A DNA stretch of 64,000 nt, taken from contig JBGUPJ010000004.1 of the NCBI GenBank assembly GCA_045130235.1, forward strand, positions 1-64,000, written 5' to 3'. Source of the DNA: UBA1756 sp045130235 (GTDB lineage: Bacteria; Bacteroidota; Bacteroidia; Bacteroidales; WCHB1-69). The translations under genes were made by a program, and so were the position numbers. Shown piece after piece: positions 17,577 through 26,578 of this stretch. Under the pieces are notes generated by a model. That model did no database searches. It worked only from the letters and a program-made list of their open reading frames with translations, and was not told the DNA's origin. Position 1 is the first letter of the stretch, and the number at the start of each line of letters is the position of its first letter.

Positions 17577-18371
17577 TTACAGCATCGTGTCGATGAGGTT
17601 CCCGTCTTCGATGCAGATGGTGCGCGAGGTGAACTTGTCGATCATGGTGAAGTTGTGGGTGCTCATCAGCACGGTGGTGCCTTGCTCGCGGTTGATGTCG
17701 TGCAGCAGCTGGAAGATTTCCTCTGCAGTGATGGGGTCGAGGTTGCCGGTCGGTTCGTCAGCGAGGATGACCTCCGGATGGTTGATAAGCGCCCGGGCGA
17801 TGCAGACACGCTGCTGCTCGCCACCCGACAGTTGGAACGGGTACTTGAAGTCTTTGGTTTCCAAATGCACCAGCTTCAGCACCTCTTTCACTCGCTCTTC
17901 CATTTCGTTGCTGTTCTTCCATCCTGTGGCTTTCATCGCATAGATGAGATTCTCTTTGACGGTCTTGTCCACGAGTAACTGGTAGTCCTGAAAGATGACC
18001 CCCAGTTTGCGGCGCAAGAAAGGTATTTTGCGGTTTTTGATGGTCTTGAGGTCAAAACCTGCGCAGGAGGCCTCCCCGCTCTTTACGGGCAATTCGGCCA
18101 ACAACACTTTCAGGATGGATGATTTGCCGCTGCCGGTCTTTCCCACCAAATATACAAACTCGCCTTCATGGATGGTGAAAGACACTTTGGAAAGTACCAG
18201 AATTTTTTTCTGATAGATGTCCACGTCCTTCAGCATGATAGCGGTTCCGCGTTCGGCGTTTTCTTGAGGAATAGGAGCGGTTTCCTCTACGGTGGGCTCT
18301 TGGCACAATTCAGCGTTGCTGAGGATGTCGTCCTGAATGGAATCGTTTTGTGGGATTTCGTTTTCTGGCAT
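17577..18371 (-). CDS. FtsE-like ABC transporter ATP-binding protein
   Basis: A 264-residue ATPase with Walker A GKTGSGKSS, Q-loop IFQDYQLL, signature LSGGEQQR and Walker B VILADEPTGNLDP, closest in pattern to FtsE/LolD. FtsE works with FtsX at the septum; LolD powers lipoprotein release. An unusual feature is an acidic, proline-rich N-terminal extension of about 45 residues before the ABC core, with AIMLKDVDIYQ starting the domain. No permease is adjacent on this strand. It sits 12 bases after gyrB and 2 bases before the glycosyltransferase gene. Confidence 0.85.
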   Translation of the reverse strand: MPENEIPQNDSIQDDILSNAELCQEPTVEETAPIPQENAERGTAIMLKDVDIYQKKILVLSKVSFTIHEGEFVYLVGKTGSGKSSILKVLLAELPVKSGEASCAGFDLKTIKNRKIPFLRRKLGVIFQDYQLLVDKTVKENLIYAMKATGWKNSNEMEERVKEVLKLVHLETKDFKYPFQLSGGEQQRVCIARALINHPEVILADEPTGNLDPITAEEIFQLLHDINREQGTTVLMSTHNFTMIDKFTSRTICIEDGNLIDTML

Positions 18372-18383
18372 GATGGCTGGGGA

Positions 18384-20357
18384 TTAAATGTCAATATTGG
18401 CGTAACGGGCGTTCTTCTCGATAAATTCGCGGCGCGGGGGCACCTCGTCGCCCATCAGCATGGAGAAGATGTAGTCGGCCTCCATAGCGTTCTCGATCGT
18501 GACCTGGCGGAGGGTGCGGTGCGCCGGGTCCATGGTGGTGGACCACAACTGCTCATCGTTCATTTCACCCAAACCTTTGTAACGCTGCACGTTGATCTTG
18601 GCATCGCTATTGCCGCCATTCAACTCGGCAATAATGCTGTCGCGCTCCTCGTCGGTCCAGGCGTAACGCTCTTTGGCACCGCGTTTGACGAGGTAAAGGG
18701 GCGGCATGGCAATGTAAACATGGCCTCTCTCGATGAGTTCGCGCATGTGGCGGAAGAAGAAGGTCAGAATCAAGGTGGCAATGTGGCTTCCGTCCACATC
18801 GGCATCGGTCATGATGATCACCTTGTGGTAACGGAGCTTCTCCAGGTTCAGCGCCTTGTGGTCTTCATCGGTGCCGATGGATACACCAAGGGCGGTGTAG
18901 ATATTCTGGATTTCCTTGCTGTCGAGGGCTTTGTGATGGGGAGCTTTTTCCACATTCAGAATTTTGCCTCGCAAGGGCAGGATGGCCTGGAAATGGGAGT
19001 CACGGCCCTGCTTGGCGGTACCGCCTGCAGAATCACCCTCTACGAGGTAAAGCTCGCACTCTTCGGCTATCTTCGAGGAGCAGTCCGACAGCTTGCCGGG
19101 CAGACCGCCGCCGCTGAAGGCCGACTTGCGCTGTACCAGCTCGCGGGCGCGACGGGCTGCATGGCGCGCCGTTGCCGCCAGAATGACCTTGTCCACAATC
19201 TCTTTCGCATCCTTCGGATGTTCCTCCAGATAGAAGTTCAGCATCTCGCTCACCATCGAGCTTACAATGCCGTCCACCTCGCTGTTGCCCAACTTCGTCT
19301 TCGTCTGTCCCTCAAACTGCGGCTCGGCCACTTTCACCGAGATGATGGCGGTGAGACCTTCACGGAAGTCATCGCCCGAAATCTCTATCTTTTGCTTCTC
19401 TACTTTCTCCAACATCTTGTTATTCACCGCGTAACGCTTCAGCGTGGTGGTGAGGGCACGGCGGAAACCCGTCAGGTGCGTACCACCTTCAATGGTGTTG
19501 ATGTTGTTGACGTAGGAGTGGATGTTCTCTGAAAAACCATCGTTGTACTGCATCACGACCTCAATCGGCACACCGTTCTTCTCGCCTTCAATGTAGATGG
19601 GGGCCTCCATGATTTTGGTGCGCCCGCTGTCCAAAAAGCGGATGAAATCCTTCAAACCCTCTTCGGAGTAGAAGGTCTCGTGCTTGAACTCGCCATTGTC
19701 CTCCTTTTCGCGCTCATCTGTCAATGTGATGGTGATGCGCTTGTTGAGGAATGCCAATTCCTTCAAACGGGCGGCGAGGATGTCGTATTTGTATTCAGTG
19801 ACGTTGAAAATGGTCTCATCAGGGGTGAAGGTGATGCGGGTGCCGCGATAGTCGGTCTTCTCCGTCTCTTTCACGCTGTAAAGGGGCTTGCCGTAAGCGT
19901 ATTCCTGAACGAAGTGGATGCCGTTGCGGTACACGTCAGCCTTCAGGTGCTTCGACAGCGCGTTGACGCAGGATACACCCACGCCGTGCAGACCGCCGGA
20001 AACCTTGTAGGAGTCCTTGTTGAATTTGCCTCCGGCGTGCAACACCGTCAACACCACCTCCAAAGCGGAACGGTGCTCCTTCTCGTGCATGTCGGTCGGG
20101 ATACCACGGCCATTGTCCAACACGGAAATCGAGTTGTCTGGCAGTATGGTGACGTCAATCTTGGTACAGTGCCCAGCCAACGCCTCGTCGATGGAATTGT
20201 CCACCACTTCATATACCAAATGGTGCAAACCACGCTCCCCAACATCACCAATATACATGGCCGGACGCTTGCGTACAGCCTCCAACCCTTCCAACACTTG
20301 GATGTGGTCCGCATTGTAATCTTCAACCTGCATTTTTCTTTCTTCTAATTCGCTCAT
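18384..20357 (-). CDS. gyrB: DNA gyrase subunit B
   Basis: The 657-residue ATPase subunit of gyrase, which introduces negative supercoils. The GHKL ATP site is seen in YEVVDNSIDEALAGHC, VLDNGRGIP and VSGGLHGVGVSCVNALS. The transducer follows, then the TOPRIM domain with EGDSAGGTAKQGRD, PLRGKILNVEKA and the DADVDGSHI metal site. It ends in FIEKNARYANIDI, normal for GyrB. Length and the TOPRIM sequence favour GyrB over ParE. It has its own -7 element at 20390-20397 and is followed closely by the FtsE-like gene. Confidence 0.95.
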   Translation of the reverse strand: MSELEERKMQVEDYNADHIQVLEGLEAVRKRPAMYIGDVGERGLHHLVYEVVDNSIDEALAGHCTKIDVTILPDNSISVLDNGRGIPTDMHEKEHRSALEVVLTVLHAGGKFNKDSYKVSGGLHGVGVSCVNALSKHLKADVYRNGIHFVQEYAYGKPLYSVKETEKTDYRGTRITFTPDETIFNVTEYKYDILAARLKELAFLNKRITITLTDEREKEDNGEFKHETFYSEEGLKDFIRFLDSGRTKIMEAPIYIEGEKNGVPIEVVMQYNDGFSENIHSYVNNINTIEGGTHLTGFRRALTTTLKRYAVNNKMLEKVEKQKIEISGDDFREGLTAIISVKVAEPQFEGQTKTKLGNSEVDGIVSSMVSEMLNFYLEEHPKDAKEIVDKVILAATARHAARRARELVQRKSAFSGGGLPGKLSDCSSKIAEECELYLVEGDSAGGTAKQGRDSHFQAILPLRGKILNVEKAPHHKALDSKEIQNIYTALGVSIGTDEDHKALNLEKLRYHKVIIMTDADVDGSHIATLILTFFFRHMRELIERGHVYIAMPPLYLVKRGAKERYAWTDEERDSIIAELNGGNSDAKINVQRYKGLGEMNDEQLWSTTMDPAHRTLRQVTIENAMEADYIFSMLMGDEVPPRREFIEKNARYANIDI

Positions 20358-20389
20358 ATTCAGTATTATAGATTTTTTTTATAACACTG

Positions 20390-20397
20390 CAAAGGTA
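20390..20397 (-). promoter_or_regulatory. -7 promoter element of gyrB
   Basis: On the minus strand TACCTTTG appears within TTGTACCTTTGCA, 33 bases upstream of the gyrB ATG. Confidence 0.65.
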
Positions 20398-20470
20398 CAA
20401 AAAAAATCTCACTTTTTCGCCATTTTTGAGACAAAAAAAGTGAGAAATTTTAACACTCTAAAATGAGGGA

Positions 20471-22666
20471 TCAATTGCCCAAATCCGACATGAATTTGAT
20501 CTTCATAATTCGGATTTCCTCCATCGTATATTCACCCTCTCCCAACTCCTCAAGTGCCTCATCTACAGAGTCTGACTCGGCATTGTGGAAGTAGTCGAGG
20601 ATCTCTTCCTGATGGTAAGGCTCGATATACTCATTGATGTAATAGTCGATGTTGATTTTGGCGCCCGAGGCCACGATGCTCTCAATCTCCGTCAGCAGCT
20701 CGTCCATGTCCAAACCCTTGGCGATGGCGATGTCTTCGAAATTGATTCTCCGGTCGATGTTCTGGATAATATAGACCTTAAGGGCTGATTTGTTCACGAC
20801 CGATTTTACCACGAAGTCCTGCGGACGTTCAATCTCGTTCTCCTCCACGTACTTTTTGATGAGTTCGATGAACTCATGCCCGTACTTTTGTGCTTTTCCA
20901 GTGCCTACGCCGCTGATGTGCGTCATCTCTTCGATGCTGGTGGGATATTGGGTGCACATGTCCTCCAACGAGGTGTCCTGGAAGATGACGAACGGAGGGA
21001 TGTTCTCCCGCTGCGCGATGGTCTTGCGGAGGTCTTTTAACAGCGAGAAAAGGATGTTGTCGATGGCTTCGCCCTTGTTGGGAATCATCTCTTCGTCCAC
21101 CTCCTCATCCTGCTCTTCGGTGGCAGGTTTGGTGATCATGATAGAGTAAGGATTGCGCATGTAGCGTTCGCCCTTCTCCGTCACCTTCAGCAGACCATAG
21201 TTCTCCACATCTTTCACCACCAACTCGTCGAAGATGGCCAGTCGGATGACATTCGACCAGAACTTGGCATCGTATTCCTCGCCTTCACCAAACTGTTTTA
21301 GTTTGTTGTGTTTGAATTTGGTGATGGAGGTGGTCTTGTTGCCCGTGAGAATATCCACGATATGGTCCTCCTTGAACTGCTGCTTCACCGTCTGGATGAC
21401 TTCGATGGCCAGCTGTATCTGTTCGGAAGCGTTCATTTTGGGCTTGGGATGACAACAGTTGTCGCAGTTGTGACAGTTGTCCTCCTCGTATTTCTCACCA
21501 AAATAGTGGAGCAGGTGTTTCCGGCGGCAGCTTGTGGATTCGGCATAGGCGGAGGTCTCTGCCAACAGCTGTTTCACAATCTCCTGCTCGGCCACAGCCT
21601 TCTTGGTGGAGAATTTCTCCAACTTGTATAGGTCTTTGTAATCATAGAAGGCGATGCATTTTCCCTCTCCTTCATCGCGTCCCGCTCGACCGGTCTCCTG
21701 ATAGTAGCCTTCCAAACTCTTCGGCATGTCATAGTGGATCACAAAACGCACATCCGGCTTGTCAATGCCCATGCCGAAAGCGATGGTGGCCACTATCACA
21801 TCGCACTTCTCCATCAAAAAGGCATCCTGGTTTTCCACGCGGGTCTTGGAGTCCAAGCCAGCATGATAGGGGAGTGCGCGTATTTTATTGACTTGTAGGA
21901 AGTTGGCAAAATCTTCCACTTTCTTTCTGCTCAAGCAGTAAATGATGCCCGATTTGCCAGGGTTGTCTTTGATGAATTTGACAATCTCTTTGTCGATATT
22001 CTTGGTCTTCTCCCTGATTTCATAATAGAGATTCGGACGGTTGAAGGAGGATATGAAAACCTTGGCTTTGTCCATGCCGAGGTTTTTCTGAATATCGTTC
22101 TGCACCTTCGGGGTGGCGGTGGCCGTCAGCGCGATGACCGGCACCTTTGCGCCGATTGAATCGATGATGTTGCGGATGCGGCGGTACTCGGGACGAAAGT
22201 CGTGACCCCATTCCGAGATACAGTGCGCCTCATCAATGGCGTAGAAAGAGATGTTGATGGCTTTGAAGAAATCCACATTCTCCTCTTTGGTGAGCGATTC
22301 CGGTGCCACATAGAGCAGCTTGGTTTTACCGTTCAGCAGGTCTTCGCGCACGGTGTTGATCTCTGATTTGGAGAGGGAGGAGTTGAGGAAGTGCGCCACA
22401 CCGCTTTCCGTGCTGTAGTTGCGGATGGCATCCACCTGGTTCTTCATCAGCGCGATGAGCGGCGAGATGATGATGGCCGTGCCTTCGCTCATGAGCGCCG
22501 GCAGCTGATAGCACATCGACTTGCCTCCGCCAGTCGGCATGATGACAAAACAGTCGTTGCCGTCCATCAGCGATTTGATGATTTCGAGCTGGTTACCTTT
22601 AAACTGACTAAATCCGAAGATTTTCTTCAGCATTTTTTTGATGTCCTTCTCGGTGTACTTCTGCAT
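20471..22666 (-). CDS. recQ: ATP-dependent DNA helicase RecQ
   Basis: A 731-residue 3'-5' helicase for recombination and fork repair. It has Walker A MPTGGGKSMCYQLPA, the DEAH box DEAHCISEWGHDFRPEY, motif VI GRAGRDEGEG, a zinc-binding RQC region (CRRKHLLHYFGEKY, CHNCDNCC), and an HRDC domain with HISGVGTGKAQKYG. A C-terminal winged-helix-like segment of about 130 residues follows, as in other Bacteroidota RecQ proteins. The frame is open 23 codons further upstream, but the ATG at 22666 (MQKYTEKDIKKML) is where family similarity begins. Confidence 0.94.
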   Translation of the reverse strand: MQKYTEKDIKKMLKKIFGFSQFKGNQLEIIKSLMDGNDCFVIMPTGGGKSMCYQLPALMSEGTAIIISPLIALMKNQVDAIRNYSTESGVAHFLNSSLSKSEINTVREDLLNGKTKLLYVAPESLTKEENVDFFKAINISFYAIDEAHCISEWGHDFRPEYRRIRNIIDSIGAKVPVIALTATATPKVQNDIQKNLGMDKAKVFISSFNRPNLYYEIREKTKNIDKEIVKFIKDNPGKSGIIYCLSRKKVEDFANFLQVNKIRALPYHAGLDSKTRVENQDAFLMEKCDVIVATIAFGMGIDKPDVRFVIHYDMPKSLEGYYQETGRAGRDEGEGKCIAFYDYKDLYKLEKFSTKKAVAEQEIVKQLLAETSAYAESTSCRRKHLLHYFGEKYEEDNCHNCDNCCHPKPKMNASEQIQLAIEVIQTVKQQFKEDHIVDILTGNKTTSITKFKHNKLKQFGEGEEYDAKFWSNVIRLAIFDELVVKDVENYGLLKVTEKGERYMRNPYSIMITKPATEEQDEEVDEEMIPNKGEAIDNILFSLLKDLRKTIAQRENIPPFVIFQDTSLEDMCTQYPTSIEEMTHISGVGTGKAQKYGHEFIELIKKYVEENEIERPQDFVVKSVVNKSALKVYIIQNIDRRINFEDIAIAKGLDMDELLTEIESIVASGAKINIDYYINEYIEPYHQEEILDYFHNAESDSVDEALEELGEGEYTMEEIRIMKIKFMSDLGN

Positions 22667-22750
22667 GATTGTCTTTGGATTAAAACGCAAACAGACCCGA
22701 TGGAGTGACTGATTGCGAACACGCCTGACAGCCATTGTCCATCAGATTGA

Positions 22751-22758
22751 CAAAGTTA
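22751..22758 (-). promoter_or_regulatory. -7 promoter element of recQ
   Basis: The minus strand reads TAACTTTG, 85 bases upstream of the chosen recQ start and 42 bases past the hldD stop. The longer open frame would start only 16 bases from this element. Confidence 0.5.
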
Positions 22759-22799
22759 TAAATATTTATTGAAATGGAAGTCTATTTGCGCAAAAAATA

Positions 22800-23765
22800 T
22801 CAAAAATTTTTATTCTTCAATAAAAATTCTGATACATAATTAGTTACACCATTTTCAAGGGAGTGAAATTCGTGGTTGCACCCGCTTTCTTTGATTTTTT
22901 CCATCCGTGCTTCGGTGAAATATTGGTATTTGTCACGAATATCTTCAGGAATATCTACATATTCGATGACGGGTTCGTGACCCATGGCATGGAAGGTGGC
23001 GGTGGCGAGGTCGAGGAAGGTGCGGGCCTTGCCGGTTCCGAGGTTGAAAATGCCGTTCGGATGGGAGTTGCGGCTGAACCAGTAGAGCACATCCACCACA
23101 TCTTTCACGTAGATGAAGTCGCGACGCTGCTGGCCGTCGGCATAGTCGGGACGGTGCGAGCGGAACAGTTTCACCTTGCCCGTTTCGTTGATTTGGTGGA
23201 ATGAGTGGAAAATGACAGAGGCCATCCGTCCCTTATGGTACTCGTTGGGACCATACACGTTGAAGAACTTGAAGCCGGCCCAGAGCGGGGGCGTCTTCCC
23301 CTGCTTCAGAATCCACTTGTCGATCTCGTTTTTCGATTTTCCGTAGGGGTTGAGAGGCTGCAACTGCGGAATGATGGATTCGTCATCCACATAACCCCGT
23401 TCTCCTCCTCCATAAGTGGCTGCTGATGAAGCGTATAACAGCGGGATGCGATATTGTGTGGCTAATGACCACATCTCTTGGGTATAACCCACGTTCAGCC
23501 GTTCGAAAACCGAGTAGTCCATCTCCGTGGTATCGGTGCGGGCGCCGAGGTGGATGATGCAGGTGATGTGGTGGGCATTGGCGTGTGCCCATGCGAAAAA
23601 GTCGTCGCGGTGAATTTTGTCGGCGTACTGCTTGTCCTGCCAGTTGGCCTTCTTGCTCTCTTTAGAGAAGTCGTCCACGAGGATGAGGTCGTGGTGGTTT
23701 TCGTGGTTGAGTTTGCTGGCCATGCAGCTTCCGATGAAGCCGGCCGCGCCTGTGATGACGATCAT
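22800..23765 (-). CDS. hldD: ADP-L-glycero-D-manno-heptose 6-epimerase
   Basis: A 321-residue extended short-chain dehydrogenase that epimerises the ADP-heptose used for the lipopolysaccharide core. It shows the NAD(P)-binding GAAGFIGSCMASKL at the N-terminus, the IHLGARTDTTEMD block, the catalytic YGKSK (YxxxK) and KFFNVYGPNEYHKGRMASV, all diagnostic of HldD (RfaD). It follows gldJ on the same strand after 79 bases that hold a 27-base palindrome, so it may or may not share the gldJ transcript. Confidence 0.93.
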   Translation of the reverse strand: MIVITGAAGFIGSCMASKLNHENHHDLILVDDFSKESKKANWQDKQYADKIHRDDFFAWAHANAHHITCIIHLGARTDTTEMDYSVFERLNVGYTQEMWSLATQYRIPLLYASSAATYGGGERGYVDDESIIPQLQPLNPYGKSKNEIDKWILKQGKTPPLWAGFKFFNVYGPNEYHKGRMASVIFHSFHQINETGKVKLFRSHRPDYADGQQRRDFIYVKDVVDVLYWFSRNSHPNGIFNLGTGKARTFLDLATATFHAMGHEPVIEYVDIPEDIRDKYQYFTEARMEKIKESGCNHEFHSLENGVTNYVSEFLLKNKNF

Positions 23766-23792
23766 GATAGGATGGGTTTATATTTAAAATAT

Positions 23793-23819
23793 GTCGAGAC
23801 GCGAATTTCGCGTCTCGAC
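23793..23819. repeat. perfect palindrome between gldJ and hldD
   Basis: Arms GTCGAGACGCG and CGCGTCTCGAC flank the five bases AATTT, and the pairing can be extended inward. There is no strong T tract behind it on the minus strand, so a classical terminator is not clear. GAGACGCG...CGCGTCTC palindromes are a common dispersed element in Bacteroidota and cyanobacteria, so a REP-like repeat is possible. Confidence 0.6.
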
Positions 23820-23844
23820 GGTTGTTTTGGATAAAAGTTTCAGA

Positions 23845-25347
23845 TTAACGGGTGGTGCCACCGCCGGAGGGAGTGCCCAGACGGGCCATGGCGCAGCGGA
23901 AGCCGATGTATTTGGTGGACTCGTCCTCCTCGAGGTAACGGCGCTGGCCGGGAGCTGCGTAGTACTGCGGGTCAATCCAGGAACCGCCTTTATACACTCT
24001 GGAGTGGTCGCCGACCATGGAGTACTCGAATGCGGTGAGCATATCTTTCGGGTACATGGTGGTGGTAGCATCGCTGGCATCCTTTTTCCAGTCCTCGGTT
24101 TCGATCTGGGAAGCCCAGTCACCGTCGAGGTAGTTGATGTTGTCAGCGGCGCGGTAGTTTCTTCTTCTGTCATTCTTGAAGTCGGAAACGGGCACCATCG
24201 GGATTTTACCCACGCTGTCGCGATCTTCCACCATGCCGGAACCATCGTCCAACAGTTTCATGGTTTCATAGTAGTTACCTCTGAAGGGGTTGTATTCATA
24301 CACTTCGTCGTGAGAGGTCTGTCTGTAAACGTCCATCACCCATTCTGCGACGTTGCCGCCCATGTTGTAGAGGCCGAAATCGTTGGGCCAGTAGGAGTTG
24401 ACGGGGGCTGGGCCGTCGGAAGCGTCGTTCAGGTAGCCGGCCACACCCATGAGGTCACCGCGGCCGCGGCGGGTGTTGGCAACGAAGTCACCATAGTAGC
24501 GCTTGTCGTCGGTACGGGTGTAGTGACCGTTCCACGGATAGAGCTTTCTCTCCAGCACACGCTCGTTGAGGGTGTTGCCGATGAGGGCGTAGGCGGCGTA
24601 CTCCCATTCAGCCTCGGTGGGGAGGCGGTAGCGGGGCAGCAGGATACCGTCTTCCATCTTCACGTTGCGGTAGTCGCCAGTGGAGATGTTGGTGAGGCGG
24701 TTGTCGGTCTCCATCTCGTAGGAGTCATACACCAGGTATGCGTCGGTGCTGAAGTAGAGTTCCGGTGACGGGTCGGGGTTCCAGTCGATGAAGCCGAGGT
24801 CCACGAGGATCTGCTCGTTGACGCGGTCGGTACGCCAAGCGGCGTAGTTGGTGGCCTGCAGCCAGTTCACACCGACAACCGGATAGTGGTTGTAAGCGGG
24901 ATAGCGGAAATAGTATTCCACCTCTTTCTCGGCGTAAGCTAACTTCTCGCGCCATACGTTTTCATCGGGGCGGGCCTCGTCAACGATGGTCTTGAGGTCG
25001 GCGGGGAGGAACACACGTTCGAGCCAGTAGAGATATTCGCGGTAGTCGAGGTTGCTGATCTCGCACTCATCCATATAGAAGGAGGAGATGGTGACGCGGC
25101 GCGGGTTGCTGCCCCATTCGTACATGACATCCTCTTCCACACGGCCGAAGGTGAAAGTACCACCTTCAATCAGCACGAGGCCGGGGCCGGTAGCCTGTTC
25201 AACGAACGGATACACCTCAAAGCCGCCGTTTTCCGCGTTGTTGTATTCCCAGCCTGTGGTGGAGGAGTATTCCTTCTTGCAGGAGCTGAACAGCAGGGCT
25301 GTAGCAGCAATCAGCAGTAAACCGGAAATTTTGCTCATCTTCTTCAT
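23845..25347 (-). CDS. gldJ: gliding motility/T9SS lipoprotein GldJ
   Basis: A 500-residue lipoprotein (lipobox SSC at residue 23) with a formylglycine-generating-enzyme-like (SUMF1) fold. The start of the mature part, TGWEYNNAENGGFEV, and EQATGPGLVLIEGGTFTFGRVEEDVM, VTISSFYMDECEISNLDYREYLYWL and VVGVNWLQATNYAAWRTDRVNE follow GldJ rather than its relative GldK/PorK. GldJ stabilises the T9SS core and is needed for secretion. Its position beside porU, as in Flavobacterium, supports this call. It follows porP after 58 bases. PorK is the only real alternative. Confidence 0.85.
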   Translation of the reverse strand: MKKMSKISGLLLIAATALLFSSCKKEYSSTTGWEYNNAENGGFEVYPFVEQATGPGLVLIEGGTFTFGRVEEDVMYEWGSNPRRVTISSFYMDECEISNLDYREYLYWLERVFLPADLKTIVDEARPDENVWREKLAYAEKEVEYYFRYPAYNHYPVVGVNWLQATNYAAWRTDRVNEQILVDLGFIDWNPDPSPELYFSTDAYLVYDSYEMETDNRLTNISTGDYRNVKMEDGILLPRYRLPTEAEWEYAAYALIGNTLNERVLERKLYPWNGHYTRTDDKRYYGDFVANTRRGRGDLMGVAGYLNDASDGPAPVNSYWPNDFGLYNMGGNVAEWVMDVYRQTSHDEVYEYNPFRGNYYETMKLLDDGSGMVEDRDSVGKIPMVPVSDFKNDRRRNYRAADNINYLDGDWASQIETEDWKKDASDATTTMYPKDMLTAFEYSMVGDHSRVYKGGSWIDPQYYAAPGQRRYLEEDESTKYIGFRCAMARLGTPSGGGTTR

Positions 25348-25405
25348 TGCTTCAAAATTTTATAGTTCTAACGATGTTTTTTCAATAATATTATTTGAAT
25401 GATGA

Positions 25406-26395
25406 TTAGAAAGTGGGGCAGACCAAATCTTTCATCACTTTCTTTCTTTCAGGACACGGCAGCAGCAGCTGGAGAGAAACTTCGTGTGCGCCACCGGAAA
25501 GGTTGGCAAGTTTCGACACCGTAAGGTCGTAGGAGTAGGCCACGCGAATGCGATCGTGCTGCAAACCGAACATAAAGATAACGGCATCGGGGTTGCGGAA
25601 GCTCTGGCGGTACCAGATACCGACGGCGAAGGGGTAGTAGTTGAGGTAAAAACCGTAGTTCAGCTGATGGAACTCCATCTGGTGTTGGTAGATGATGTTC
25701 GGACTGATGGAGATGTCGCCGAAGGAACGGCTCTTGCGGCTACGGCGTTTCAGGTCGAAATAACCTCCCACGTGGGCGGTCCACTTGATAGGCAGACGGC
25801 TCACCGAGATGAAACCTTCGTACGGACGGGTGACGTGGTTGACAGCCAGACCGAAGTAGAAGTTCTTGGTGTAACCGATGAAACCGGCGGAGAAGTCGGC
25901 GATGGCCTTCGACTGCTTGGCGGGCGCCGTCTCGTTGGTCTCATACACAAAACCGTATTTGGGGTCGATCATATCGCCGAAGGTCAGCTTGTCCCAATTC
26001 AGAGATTTCTGCTGGAAGGTGGCCTGCAAAGCGAAGCGCATGCTGAACTTGCGCGAAACTTTCAACTTGTAAGAATAAATGATACTGGCTGCGTAGGTGT
26101 TGATGGTGCCTTGCCCCTGGTGGTCGCCCATGAACAGCACACCGATACCGCCAGCCAACTTGTCAAAGTGCTGGTCGTAGGAGGCGGAGTAGGTGAGGTA
26201 GGTGCCATGGATGTTGGGCCACTGGTCGCGGAAATGTGCCGTGATACGCGGGCATACATTCGTGCCGGCAAACGCAGGGTTCAAGTAAAGAGGATTGGCA
26301 TAGAATTGGGAAAAGTGCGGATCTTGTGCCGAAACTTTCGTGCCGCTGACCAACGCCAGCAACAGGAGCCCCATAACGCAGATGATCTTTTTCAT
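25406..26395 (-). CDS. porP: T9SS outer-membrane protein of the PorP/SprF family
   Basis: The 329-residue product has a signal peptide ending at VSAQ and then the family opening DPHFSQFYANPLYLNPAFAG, followed by alternating strands typical of an outer-membrane beta barrel. Members either belong to the T9SS core (PorP) or serve individual type B cargo proteins (SprF). Because it is read with gldJ and lies back to back with porU, a general T9SS role is likely. No gldK/porL/porM/porN genes follow, unlike the porPKLMN operon of Porphyromonas. Confidence 0.88.
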   Translation of the reverse strand: MKKIICVMGLLLLALVSGTKVSAQDPHFSQFYANPLYLNPAFAGTNVCPRITAHFRDQWPNIHGTYLTYSASYDQHFDKLAGGIGVLFMGDHQGQGTINTYAASIIYSYKLKVSRKFSMRFALQATFQQKSLNWDKLTFGDMIDPKYGFVYETNETAPAKQSKAIADFSAGFIGYTKNFYFGLAVNHVTRPYEGFISVSRLPIKWTAHVGGYFDLKRRSRKSRSFGDISISPNIIYQHQMEFHQLNYGFYLNYYPFAVGIWYRQSFRNPDAVIFMFGLQHDRIRVAYSYDLTVSKLANLSGGAHEVSLQLLLPCPERKKVMKDLVCPTF

Positions 26396-26447
26396 ATCCA
26401 GTGTTTTATTCTAATTCAGATATTTTGGCATACTATAGTTAAAGTCG

Positions 26448-26455
26448 CAAAAATA
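26448..26455 (-). promoter_or_regulatory. -7 promoter element of porP-gldJ
   Basis: On the minus strand TATTTTTG lies within TTGTATTTTTGCG, 53 bases upstream of the porP ATG. No equally good element was found for porU in the same 183-base divergent gap. Confidence 0.6.
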
Positions 26456-26578
26456 CAATTTTATTGTTTAACTTACGTGGTTTTCTCTAAAAAGTTATCA
26501 ACATTTTTTATTTTTTGCAATTTTATAAAATGCCATTCGTTTAATTGATGCTTTTCTCGTAACATTATATAACGATAT

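Noticed and set aside
18168..19532. 454-codon open frame on the plus strand opposite gyrB
   Set aside because: Complement of conserved gyrB codons; no promoter, no family resemblance.
23845..25347. Naming the SUMF1-fold lipoprotein PorK/GldK
   Set aside because: The TGWEYNNAENGGFEV and EQATGPGLV openings and the porU neighbourhood follow GldJ; GldK/PorK lacks them and is followed by porL and porM.
25484..26548. 354-codon open frame opposite porP, running into the porU control region
   Set aside because: Antisense to a clear outer-membrane protein gene and it would cover the porP promoter; no domain seen.
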